DNA from: Bremia lactucae
Lineage: Eukaryota > Oomycota > Peronosporomycetes > Peronosporales > Peronosporaceae
DNA: 17,858 bases
NCBI RefSeq assembly: GCF_004359215.1
Contig: NC_090610.1
Span: forward strand, 664,830 to 682,687
Direction of reading: 5' to 3'
Within the stretch, counting starts at the first letter, position 1. Each line of letters starts with the position of its first letter. Positions 7,715 through 17,047 of the stretch are shown piece by piece. Position numbers and translations under genes: made by a program. A model generated the notes under the pieces. It was not told where the DNA came from. It made no database searches and saw nothing but the letters and a program-made list of their open reading frames with translations.

Positions 7715-8017
7715 TGTAGCGGAGAAACGTCGCTCCTTGAGTCAGAAGAAGACTTATAGACTTAAAGAGTTTTTAGTTAGATAGATCTAATTGAGCATAT
7801 CTTTCTAGATACCTTGCGTAACGGATAACGCAAGGCGTCATCCCTTCTAATGTGAATGCACCTATTTGCATCACATACACAAGGGTTGGTCACAAGTGTG
7901 AACCACACCCGAGTAGTGGGTCTAATTACTTTACTAATTTACTGATTATCCCCTTAAGTACACCAAGTGTACTTTACGGGGACTGTGTAACACTACGGCA
8001 AATTTAGTTTGTTACAC
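7715..8017 (-). mobile_element. Candidate LTR upstream of Gag fragment B
   Basis: Read on the minus strand, a purine-rich run resembling a polypurine tract (AAGGGGGAGAATGG, 8031-8018) is followed by TGTAACA at 8017. About 303 nt later the sequence reads TACA, then CC and TGGAAGC, a possible primer-binding start. Gag B begins about 60 nt further on. The interval is AT-rich and contains hairpins at 7812-7819/7828-7835, 7850-7860/7867-7876 (one bulge), 7956-7963/7967-7974 and 7985-7992/8010-8017. Boundaries are tentative because no partner LTR was identified. Confidence 0.4.
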
Positions 8018-8149
8018 CATTCTCCCCCTTATAGAACGAATTTAGATTTTTAATTCGTCAAAGAGGTGCGAGGAACTGCGAGCTGCTTAACATGCCGTTA
8101 GCTCTCTCAGTCCCTCTAGCGACCTGTGCTTCCATACACGGTGCCAAAT

Positions 8150-9069
8150 ATGCCACCTAAAAGGGCCACGTTGGTGGGTCGTCTGCGTAGACACCTGCTC
8201 AACCTCGCACTAAGCGCACGCACCGCGTTAACACGTCGGCGACGTCCAATGCCTTAGTCGAAACGCCGACAGCTACTGCTGCTGTCGCGTTAACAGGGCT
8301 TAAGAAATCACCTCTTTTTAACAGTGAGGATGTTGATCCGTCGCTCATTGTCGACTACAATGAGTCGACACCGTTGCCGTCACCTCATAGTAGTGATGCG
8401 GACAACGAATTCATGAGGAAGGATGATGGCGCATTATTGCTCATCCAAACTTCTCTCATGGCTCACAACATGGAAACAGCAACAATTACGAATGATGTCT
8501 CGTCGTCTGCGCTGGATAGCGCAGCGACAGGTAACGAGAGCGCTGCCCATAAATGCGCAGCCGCTTTTTCGTTGGGTAAATCCACAACGCCTTATGCTCC
8601 GACCATTATCCATAATGGTTCTCACATAAAGCATTTTTAGCCTAAAGCTCTGCCGACGACACTTGAACGTGCTCATTCGGTGTCAAAAGCCAGTCGGTTT
8701 GAACGTCGCTATGTGAAGGTGGCATATCACTGATACCTTCTCCATTTAAAATGGCCTCGTTTAAACGGGCCAAGAGCGTCGCTCTTAGAGTGCGGCCTTC
8801 TAGACGCTCATAAATATTATGGCGTCTTTAAACCATGGAAGGCTCAGAGAATATCGCTTAGTCATATTTTCCCGATCCCAATTGTGTTGCGTTAAGATGA
8901 AACGGTTGACCACCACGAGGCGGAATTCACGCACCGCATTCTTCCGCATTCCGATGCGATGGAACAGCGGTCGCAACAAATTTCTCCCGCTTGCGTGTGA
9001 AGGAAATTAGGGGCGGTACTGTACCCTCTATTGCTTCCCATAACGCTGCTTTTGCTAGTCCATTTGAGA
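8150..9069 (+). pseudogene. Gag-like N-terminal fragment C (hairpin-rich family)
   Basis: An ATG at 8150-8152 begins MPPKRATLVG, a basic start. After a frame change the frame is open from 8191 to a stop at 8638-8640, with Ser/Thr/Asp-rich sequence (TPTATAAVALTGLKKSP, DYNESTPLPSPHSSDAD, LDSAATGNESAAHK). Further pieces in shifting frames include KPWKAQRISLSHIFP and DETVDHHEAEFTHRILPHSDAMEQRS, up to about 9000. I interpret this as the low-complexity N-terminal part of a retroelement Gag, but no catalytic or CCHC motif proves it. It carries the same dense hairpins as element A (8267-8273/8281-8287, 8344-8351/8357-8364, 8502-8513/8518-8528, 8602-8609/8612-8619). It stops where element D begins. 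Confidence 0.5.
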
Positions 9070-9360
9070 CTAGGGCAGCAGGCGCAGCTGGTGCTCCTTT
9101 TCATTGGCAATTATTAAGTCGGGCAGATCAATACGAAGGGTATCGATCGGTTCCCAAGAGTCGTCACACTTCGGGTAACCTCTCCATTGGACGAGGACCT
9201 GATACCATTGCCCCACGGAGCGGTGGGCAAGCAAGCTACTAACAAGAAAGCGTTGATTCCCACCCGCCTCCATTAGTGCAGGCGGCGCCTGATAGGAGCG
9301 GCGATCTCGCCATCCTAGTCGTGGCTGCCTTACCTTCTTCCGTTCAGTCGCCGGCGTCAA
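9070..9360 (-). pseudogene. Element D chromodomain (Pol C-terminus)
   Basis: This 96-codon frame is open to the TAG at 9072-9070. Residues 37-90 form a chromodomain: RFLVSSLLAHR, then QVLVQWRGYPKCDDSWEP and LPDLIIANEKEH. The expected aromatic positions are F38, W59 and W69, the cage that in chromodomains binds methylated histone tails. In chromoviruses this domain directs the integrase to heterochromatin. Upstream is a basic linker (TPATERKKVRQPRLGWRDRR). The frame must be joined across shifts to the integrase part, so it is a relic, although the module itself is unbroken. Confidence 0.82.
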
Positions 9361-10095
9361 GCGGTGCTAAACGACGTATTGTGAATCTCGACAGTCAAGT
9401 CTTGCAACTGACCTCGGATCTTTATGATGTCTGAGCGAAGGTTCGTCAGCGTTATGAACACCTGAAAACTCGCTTGGACCTTCTGGGTAAGATAATAAGG
9501 AGGGATCCGCGTTACTTGCGTGATCTCCCTCACTCTCCGAGTCCTACTCGTGGTGGGAGGAGTCGGTCGGCTGATAGTTTTCCGCGGTCTCCGTCTCCCT
9601 GACCCGAACGACGCTCGACTCACAGTCGGCGTCATCATCGGTCTCCTTAGACGGATCGGGGTATGTTACCTCATTTGGGTCTACATACCGTTTAGACGAC
9701 CCATGTAAAATACGGAATGCATCTTTATATACGGGAGAAAGGTGAGCCTATAATTAAGGTCTCCATCCTCTTCTACCTAGTAAAGAGCCCAATTAAACGC
9801 GGCAACAACTTCGTAGTAACTCCATGTAGTACAGAAATTGCTTTTTTGGGTAGGGTAGCAGAACTTAATAGTACTTTGCCACCCACTCTAAAGCGTTCAA
9901 TATTTTTGCGACCATTTCGGTCCGCATATTTTTTTGTTTGTCCGGTGCGTTTGCATTTGCGACACGGACTTTACGTGTGATGGCTAGTCGCTCATCCACC
10001 AAGCGTTGAACCTTACTCACGCTTTTAGCATCAAACTTGTGTATGATACCGCCAACAGGTCGGTCATAAGGCGTAGTTTTATTGACTACTGCCAA
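9361..10095 (-). pseudogene. Element D integrase C-terminal region, broken
   Basis: From 10095 the frame gives KFDAKSVSKVQRLVDERLAI, a helical segment that follows the core in oomycete Gypsy integrases. In a second frame come NGRKNIERFRVGGKVLLSS, TTKLLPRLIGLFT (a GPY/F-like motif, with Leu where Pro is usual), then VEEDGDLNYRLTFLPY and FYMGRLN. An acidic variable linker with DPNEVTYPDPSKETDDDAD leads to the chromodomain. At least three frame changes and several stops occur. The plus strand of 9361-9650 also yields an SR-rich, coil-like frame, which I treat as a shadow because the minus-strand order of motifs is complete. Confidence 0.7.
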
Positions 10096-11007
10096 TTTGA
10101 CAGGGTCACTAGGGCAAGTATCTGTCTTTGAGATGATACCTTCATGGTCATCGTCATATGGACGAAACTATGTACTTCTTTCGCACCGAGCATAGTTAAG
10201 GCCTTCCCACTAAGACTCGGGCTGCGCACAAACGAGACTGGCATCCGAGAACGGCGTAGTCTATGTATAAGAAATAGTGTGTCACCAGTACTAGCGTGGA
10301 CTGTTATTTATTGCGAACTCCACAAAAAACAATTGCTTGCTTCATTTTATTGAAGTTGTCATAGCTCGTAAGATATTCGCCACGACCCGATTGGCACGTT
10401 TTGTTTGGCCTTCGGTCTGGGGATGATCTGCGGTCGACATGTGGGGCTTGCTACTTAGCAGTTCGAACACATTTCGCCATCCCGTGTCGTCGGTATACAC
10501 GATCCAGGAACAAGAGAGCTGCCTCCTTGCCTGTGATCGATGTCTTACATGGTGCTAAATGCACAATTTTGCTCAGTCTGTCTAGAAAGACGACGAGCCC
10601 GTCCGACCCTTATGATCGGGCAACATGCGAAACATGAAGTTTAGACTTACTGACTTCCAACAGTTGGTTGGAATCGGTAGCGGCTTCAGTGGCGCACTGC
10701 TGGACGATGCAGGCTATATGTGCTGACACTGCTCGCATAAGCGAATATAGATGGCCACCCATCTACATAGGTGTCGCCACCAAAATTCCTCTGACACTCG
10801 TAAGAATGCCTTTTCACGGCCCACATGCCCTTTTGATGGCGCATCATGAGACTCGTGAAGGACTATCAGCTTAATACCTGTGTCATCAGGCACAAAGATT
10901 CTCAAGGGATCACAAGGATACAGCTGATGCCACAACAGGCCATCACTGTAGCTAAAATAGCTTTCAGGTGCAACGGAAGGGTCACATTTCGTCCTTTCGT
11001 CCACCAA
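10096..11007 (-). pseudogene. Element D integrase zinc finger and catalytic core, broken
   Basis: Integrase inserts element cDNA into chromosomes. LHESHDAPSKGHVGREKAFL followed by LCEQCQ (11007-10714) is an intact-looking H2C2 zinc-binding domain. The core follows in shifted frames: LVVFLDRLSKIVHLAPCKTSITGKEAALLF carries one catalytic-region Asp, and STADHPQTEGQTKRANRVV carries the third catalytic position. There the usual Glu of QTER is Lys (codon 10401-10399), so the active site is destroyed. Stops separate the pieces. Confidence 0.8.
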
Positions 11008-11560
11008 AGTGATCCAACAGCAGGCGATAATGGTCGTCCTGACTGTAGCTCTCTTCTATTTCAAAGGCCAATGAGCTTGTCACGTGGTATGCCTTCATGG
11101 CTGCCAATCTTGACGGCTGAATTTGTGCTTTCGCACTAGACACACTTTCCTGGTGTCTTACCTCGAAGTCTTGTCTGCGCGATAAAGCGTCAGCCAAGAT
11201 ATTCGACTTACCCGGCTTGTATTCAACTTTGAAATTAAATTTAGAGAAGAATGATAGCCATCTGTCATTCTAGGCAAGAGGTGCGGTGAGTTTATTGCGG
11301 TCCGCAGTGATGCGTGATCCCTATAAACCACATATAGTTCGGTGCCCAATAGGTGCACACGAAACTGAAACATGAGTATACTTTATTGAAAATAGCTCTT
11401 TGCATGCACAGGGTAATTCAGTTCCGCGGCTTTTTAGAAGCCGGGACTGGTAAGAGATGACACGGGCAACGCCGTCGTCATCCTTCTGCATTTGCACGCC
11501 GCCGATTGCAAATTACTTGCATCGCAGACGACGCCAAAGGGCTTATCCGCGTCAGGCAAT
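11008..11560 (-). pseudogene. Element D RNase H region, broken
   Basis: The minus strand shows VVCDAS near 11530 and AAELNYPVH near 11420. It then shows FRVHLLG with the segment DHASLRTAINSPHLLPRM at about 11365-11270, and ADALSRRQDFEV near 11195-11160, the standard end of Ty3/Gypsy RNase H. Frameshifts near 11440 and 11270 and a stop near 11380 break it. The order matches the RNase H of element A (DHASLRTAVNS and ADAFSRRPNF), which confirms homology between the two elements. Confidence 0.78.
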
Positions 11561-12650
11561 GCCAAGATCGGTGCCTCCACAAGAGACTGCTTCACTGATG
11601 TGAACCCATCTTATTGTTCTTTTAGCCAAACCCATTCTGTGTCCGTTTCTTAGGAGATCAAAAAATGTTTTAGTTTGCTCAGCGTTATTCTTGCTACACG
11701 TATGCAAGTAATTAGCGAGTCCCATAAATTGGCGCAAATCCTTCGCATGCCGTGGGACTGGCCATTCCATTAACAATTTTACCTTGTCTGGGTCTGCTCG
11801 TACACCATGTGTACCTACGATGCAACCCACCACAGGTATCTCAGGGTCCCCTATGACGCACTTTTGAAAGTTGACGTACAGTTGGGCGTCCTTCAAAGTC
11901 TGCAACACAGCGTCTAAATGACGCTTGTGTGACTCTATTGCACCCAGCCCGTCCTCGGCCCTACTATGCACGAATACATCGTCAAAGTAATGGGGCGCCT
12001 AGGCACGGTGCTGACGCATCACGTGAGCCACCACTCGGTTGAATGTCGCTGGTACGTTTTTCAAACCTTGGGAATCACAAGCCACTCCCAAAGCATCCCG
12101 CTTGGGGTGCTTACTGCCGTTTTGGCTACATCAAACTCTCTCATGAGTACCTGATAGTAGCCATCCTTCAAATCCAACGCGGAAAAGATAGGTGACTTTC
12201 CCATGGAATTCAACAGAACGTCTTTCCGCGGGATTGGCGTTTGCGCCGGTATGGTGTCGTCGTGTCTAGCTTATTGTAAGCATTAACCACGCGCCAACCA
12301 CATGTGGCCTTACGCACACAAAAGGTCGGGCTGCAGTGAGGCGATTTGCTCTCACGTAAATCTCCCGCCTTGGCTCGCTTGTCGAAGTTCTTGTCAATAT
12401 AATCGACTTGTTCTTTCGGCAACGGCCATTGCCTGGTCACACAATGCTTGGTGCCAGGCTCGAGATCAACCTCGTGCCCGATGCTCCTATCTGCTGATAG
12501 GCGGCTCGGCACTTCTTCTGGGAACACATCGCGACGTTTCCACAGAACCTCTAAGAACGGACTGTCTCTCGAGGCATCCCAGCCTTGAGCAGCGGACCGT
12601 TTGTTATTATCGTTTCTGGGACGCTCTCGTCCATTGTGGACGACGAGCAA
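11561..12650 (-). pseudogene. Element D reverse transcriptase, broken
   Basis: From 12650 the minus strand gives DSPFLEVLWKRRDVFPEEVP, HEVDLEPGTKHCVTRQWPLP, SPTFCVRKATCGWRVVNAYNKL and, after a shift, SALDLKDGYYQVLM with the first catalytic Asp. STPSGMLWEWLVIP follows. A one-base deletion then shifts to GLKNVPATFNRVVAHV and a stop, followed by APHYFDDVFVHSRAEDG with the catalytic YFDD (codons 11989-11978). The thumb and connection region (KCVIGDPEIPVVGCIVGTHG, KDLRQFMGLANYLH) closes the domain. Catalytic motifs are conserved but the frame is broken at least four times. Confidence 0.86.
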
Positions 12651-13120
12651 CAGTCCACCAATTTATCTTCTGGAACTGGCGCGGCTATTTCGTGGATCGA
12701 GGTATTCGAAGCCAAAGACGACAATATAGCAGGGGCGTTCTCAGTTAGTGCTCCAGCATGTCCTTAATCTGTCGAGGAGATGGTGAAACGCCTCAAGATG
12801 TCGTGGGATCTATTTCTTGCCGAATTAAAGGAAGGAAAGATCGAAGGCCCGTCCTCGTCAATTGGGATCGATCCAAAAGTCTTTCGTTTTGACGTGCCTT
12901 TGATCGTCCTTATCTGATGGGTACTCGTGCTCCGAGTAACCACGACCTTCGACTGAAAGCGGGTGCCGTTGCTCTCTTGGCCAGCGCACCCCTTCCAACC
13001 GCACCAGGCTCTAGGTGACTTCCTGTCAGCTTGCCTTCTACTGCCACAGGCTTTCGGCTCTGTGCAGGACAATTGGACACATGACTTGTTGTCATCGTCC
13101 TTTTCACTACCAGTCTTCAT
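12651..13120 (-). pseudogene. Element D protease-RT connector, broken
   Basis: Fragments in three frames: MKTGSEKDDDNKSCVQL from 13120, then GLRSFLPLIRQEIDPTTS and SPSPRQIKDMLEH near 12850-12760, and VPEDKLVDCCSSSTMDES near 12690-12630. The last matches the position and sequence of the SSSSMDES connector of element A. No protease active site is visible. Past about 13130 the opposite strand becomes transposase coding sequence, so the element seems truncated here. Confidence 0.55.
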
Positions 13121-13179
13121 GAGCTAAGTAGGGCTTGGTGACATTTTACATTCCGTCATTGCACCTTCAACTGTGTTCG

Positions 13180-14430
13180 ACACGACATCAGTTGCATATG
13201 CCTCTCGCAGGAGCAAATCCTTTCCCGTGTACTGCGCAGGGTTTACAGCTGTGCGTGTACGCCAGATTATCCTAATATGGAAAACGCGCCATCATTGTCA
13301 AATGAATGGATTGAGCAGGTTAAGGATCGCCATGGCTTTGAGGCTTTCAAGTCGCACGGCGAGGGCGGATCAGCTGATATGGAGACGATCAAAGAAGCGC
13401 TACCAACCCGGAAAGAAAAGCTACGAGTTATAAGACATCTATAATACAGATGAGTCTGGTCTCTTCTATCGAATGGCTTCGGATAAAACAATGGCGCGCA
13501 CGCAAATCGAAAGGTCAAAACAAGACAGAACAAGATTTACTTCTGCCTTCACTGCAGGTGGCTCACATCGGCTCAAACCGTTCATCATCGGTCACGCTCA
13601 ATACCATAAGCACTTAATAAAAAATCTGGCGAGGAGCTTGGCTCCCTTTGTCGCTGGAGCTAGAGAACTGGATGACAAGCAAACACTTTCAAGAGTGTCT
13701 GACGAAGAAATAAATTATTCGACAAGTCACACTTCTGTACGATAATGCGCCTTCGCACATCCTTGGAGAGTTGAAAATCTCTAATGTTTAACTGATCCCG
13801 CTCCCGCCAAAACAACATTAAAGATCAGCCTATGGATGCTGGAGTAATTTCAGCTTTTACACGTCTTTAACGTCGCTATCAGCTGCTGGACGCGCTCGAT
13901 CTGGATGAACAAAGGCGCTACCAATATTTATATAGCTAATTAGCTTGCGGCAATACGCTGGAGCAAAGCTGAATGGTATTGACTGCCAGAATCGGTCATC
14001 GCTAATTGCTTGATTCACACTGGACTCTTCGACAATCGAACTCAAGCGCGCAATGAAGCGGACCTCGACACAGATGAAGACGTAATCGAAAACGAACATC
14101 AAAATGCGACCGACGCCCCTTCATATTCGCTATCCCGTGTCAGTCGAAATTTTTCTAAATCAAATCGAGGGAGGCGTAGGTTGAGTTGACGGACAACGAG
14201 CTGGTATAATTGGTGTTAGGCCACGCAGACGAACAAGTCCCGAGGTTTCAGACGATGATGACGAGTCAGACGAAAAAAGTTTGCTTATTTCGGTGCAGCT
14301 GAATGCTGTGAGTTTTGTAAGTACAATACTCAACGTCGGTAATGAAGATCAGATAGCAGTTCTGAAGGTCCTGTGTGATCTACAACGCAAAATTCGCACA
14401 CAAAAACACGCCAGACAATCCAAGATGTAA
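13180..14430 (+). pseudogene. pogo/Tigger-type transposase, longer relic (copy 2)
   Basis: The start shows the end of a CENP-B-like helix-turn-helix DNA-binding region (NAPSLSNEWIEQVKDRHGF, FKSHGEGGSADMETIKEALP). After a frameshift near 13435 the catalytic domain begins with DIYNTDESGLFYRM (first Asp, codon 13449-13451), then KQDRTRFTSAFTAGGSHRLK. Another shift leads to LELENWMTSKHFQECL, a stop at 13711-13713, LLYDNAPSH (second Asp, 13741-13743) and QPMDAGVI (third Asp, 13835-13837). The protein ends at 14428-14430. All three Asp positions survive but stops and frameshifts abolish function. The N-terminus is missing next to element D, and no terminal inverted repeats were identified. From 13719 it is identical to 1-712. 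Confidence 0.8.
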
Positions 14431-14828
14431 CGGGCACCATTCACTGTTATATATAGAGACCTTTTCCAAAATAATATTCTGCTAGAATCTTACAAAGTAT
14501 CAGATACCAGAGGACATCGGTGATGGCCATAGGAACGGCATTGGTAGACCTCAAAAGTATAGTACAACAGGATATTTTTTTGGAGGATCATTTATCGGAG
14601 GTTAGACGTAGATAGAATTTTTAATAGGCAAAAGAATCTATTTATTTAAAGCCTCGAAGGTACATTTTCTAACATGCCCATCAGACGCAGCAAAAGCGGT
14701 AAAAATGAAATGAATTTGAAATGCAAATCATACGCAAGCTTATGATATGTAAGGTGGAGCAGGACCAGTTAGTACGAAAGCGAAGAGGTGAATGCATCTA
14801 CTTGAGTCTAAGAGCATATCTCGAGTCC
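14431..14828. other. Intergenic interval (copy 2)
   Basis: Same sequence as 713-1110: AT-rich presumed 3' flank of the synthetase, with no gene recognised. Confidence 0.6.
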
Positions 14829-16436
14829 TTAAGGAAAGAGTCGCTTCGGATCACGTGGAAACATGGAGGCCTTACGGATGTTGCCCAGTCCCAAGTAAAG
14901 CATGACAACCCGCTCTAAACCAATACCACCTCCACCATGTGGAAGCGCACCAAGTCGAAACGAATCGATGTAATTGCGCATGGATTCTTGTGGCACACCT
15001 AGCTCGTCCATGCGTTGAATAAGAAGCTTGGGATCGTGCACACGCTGCGCGCCAGAAACGATTTCTTCGCCACGAATCATCATGTCATACGAGTTGCTCC
15101 AACGCTTGTCTTTAGGATCCGGCATCGTGTAAAACGGACGCACAGCCAGAGGAAACTTATCGAGGATGTAGAAGTCGGTTGCATACTTTTCCTTGACAAG
15201 GCGGCCGAGCCACTTTTCGTTCTCAGTGCTCAAGTCATCCTCGGGATCTTGATCGGCACCTGCGTCTTTCAGCATCTTCACACCCTCCTCAAAACTAATA
15301 ATAAGCGAGGGTTTCAAGTATTGAAGCGGTTCAAATGGATGCTGTTCATTAATAATAGACAATTCTTTGGCATATCGTTGATTAAGACCATCAAAGATAT
15401 AGATGAACAGGTCCGAAAACACCTCCAGCACTTCATGGTAGTGCTCTTTAATAGTCATCTCCAGATCAAGCCCCACAAACTCGCACATGTGACGGTGTGT
15501 GTTCGAATTCTCGGCACGAAATACAGGGCCAATTTCGAAAACGCGTTCAAGGCCAGCGACAGCACAAGCCATTTGCTTGTACGTCTGGGGACTTTGAGCC
15601 AACGCAGCATCTTGGTCAAAATATTTGAGCGTAAAACAATTCGCACCACTCTCTGAGGCGCCACCCACGAGCTTGGGGGTGTGGATTTCGACAAAATCTC
15701 TATCTACGAGAAATTCGCGAAACAGATGTCCTACGGCGGCCTGAATGCGCATAATGCACTGGTTTGCAGGCGTCCGCAAGTCAAGTGGGCGAGTGTTAAG
15801 ACGGGTTTCTATACCCACATTCACATAGCCGGAACCCTTGGCTTTGACAATGGCATCAGGACGGGCAGCGTCCTCTACTTGAAATGGAAGTTCGGACAAA
15901 GCTTTGCTAACGACAAAGAACTTCTCGACGTCCAGCTCCACATCTTTCTGTGTGGTACTAAGCACAGGCCTTTCGGGCACACGAAGCGTAACGAACACGT
16001 CGACGACAGATTCCTTCGATACACCGGCTGCATACTTGATCATGGGCCGCGAAACTATGTCACTTTCGTGCAAGGTAGCTTGAATAGTGGCCGTCTGCTC
16101 GCGCAAAGTGACGAATGCGATCTTTGACTTGGCACGCAAAGCCTGCAAATAACCTCGTACCCAGAAGCTTTGGCCTTGTAGCTCCGGATTTAAATCCTTT
16201 ATTCTACAGAAATTGGAAGAATTGCACAAAATTTTAGCTTGACTGCTATGAAAGGAGAAATTATTGACCACTTACGACTTGTAGTCGTGCAATGGGCGCT
16301 CCTGCGACTGGACAAGTGGTAAATCGCCATAAGATTCGGTGAGAGAAGGTGCAGAAGCTTCTGTGGTAGCTTTTTGGCGCTCAAGAATACGTAGCTCCTT
16401 CTTGGTGAGTTTCTTTGGATGCGTCGCGTCAGCCAT
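14829..16436 (-). CDS. Aspartyl-tRNA synthetase, cytosolic (copy 2), two exons
   Basis: Second copy of the class IIb enzyme, with exon 1 at 16436-16276 and exon 2 at 16203-14829. The predicted 511-residue protein is identical to copy 1, including the lysine-rich extension, OB fold, motif 2 FRAE and motif 3 GIGLER. The intron, 3' flank and about 1.1 kb of upstream DNA are also the same, so if the duplication is real both copies carry the same promoter and should be expressed alike. Essential synthetases are usually single-copy in such genomes, which makes either a recent duplication or an assembly duplicate worth testing. Confidence 0.95.
16204..16275 (-). other. Spliceosomal intron of AspRS (copy 2)
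   Basis: Identical to the intron at 2486-2557: a GTAAGT donor at 16275, an acceptor ending TGTAG at 16204, and phase-2 insertion in the Ser codon 54. Confidence 0.9.
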
Positions 16437-16573
16437 CGTGTGTAATTGTTTAATTCCAGCCTTTAAATTATGTGATGTAGAAGAAATTATTCACGAATTA
16501 AACCGTAAAATTTTACGCATTTTCATTCGAATACTGAAATATGAATTTTAGTCAGGACACATTACGACCACCC
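16437..16573 (-). promoter_or_regulatory. Likely AspRS 5' UTR and core promoter (copy 2)
   Basis: Same AT-rich interval as 2719-2855, placed directly upstream of the start codon and ending where hairpin-bearing, retroelement-like DNA begins. No specific promoter motif was recognised. Confidence 0.4.
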
Positions 16574-17021
16574 GATATTGATGTCTAGCATCAAGCCGTC
16601 TTAATTCTTAGTCATGTTGTTAAGTGTTACAAACACTTGACATAAATCATCTCATGAAGCTCATGAGCTTTATTAACGCAGATTGGCGGTCGTCGTCCTT
16701 TAAATGGAAAACTTACGTTATAGTAAGAATTCTGTGCTGGTGGTGTAACGGGGTATATCATTACATAAACTAACACTTAAAGGTTGTTAATTAATATATT
16801 ATCTAAAAGGTGCATCATATTTGGAGAATATTATCGTATTTAGTAATATTGAATAAGCTTATCTATGGTCGATATAGGTCATTATATCTACTTGCTCCGC
16901 GTTAGCACTGGACGCGCGCAAAGAGAGACAGATAAGACTTTATTACACGTTTTGAATTAGCATACAATTAAGTTAGTAATAAATAGATATAAAACAGAAG
17001 AGCTCAATTATAACAAATACA
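16574..17021 (+). mobile_element. LTR-like, hairpin-bearing flank (copy 2)
   Basis: Duplicate of 2856-3303, with the 11-pair stem at 16618-16628/16632-16642 and the candidate LTR beginning TGTAAC at 16744. The LTR call is tentative for the same reasons as in copy 1. Confidence 0.35.
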
Positions 17022-17047
17022 ATTTACTTTTAACCCTCTTTAAAGAC

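Larger units (their letters stand above)
9070..13120 (-). mobile_element. Degenerate chromodomain Ty3/Gypsy retrotransposon D
   Basis: Reading from 13120 down to 9070, the minus strand shows the protease-RT connector, RT with YFDD, RNase H, integrase zinc finger, integrase core, GPY/F-like region and a C-terminal chromodomain. This is the layout of a chromovirus-type Ty3/Gypsy Pol. Gag and protease are missing at the 13120 side, where it abuts the pogo transposase. Many frameshifts and stops are present. By eye its sequence lacks the high hairpin density of element A, which makes it a useful internal control. Confidence 0.88.

Noticed and set aside
9361..9650. Plus-strand SR-rich, coiled-coil-like frame, possible further Gag
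   Set aside because: The minus strand carries a continuous order of integrase C-terminal motifs, acidic linker and chromodomain through the same bases, so the plus frame is most likely a shadow.
12302..12748. Plus-strand 148-codon ORF
   Set aside because: It is antisense to the element D reverse transcriptase and connector, whose motifs are clear on the minus strand.
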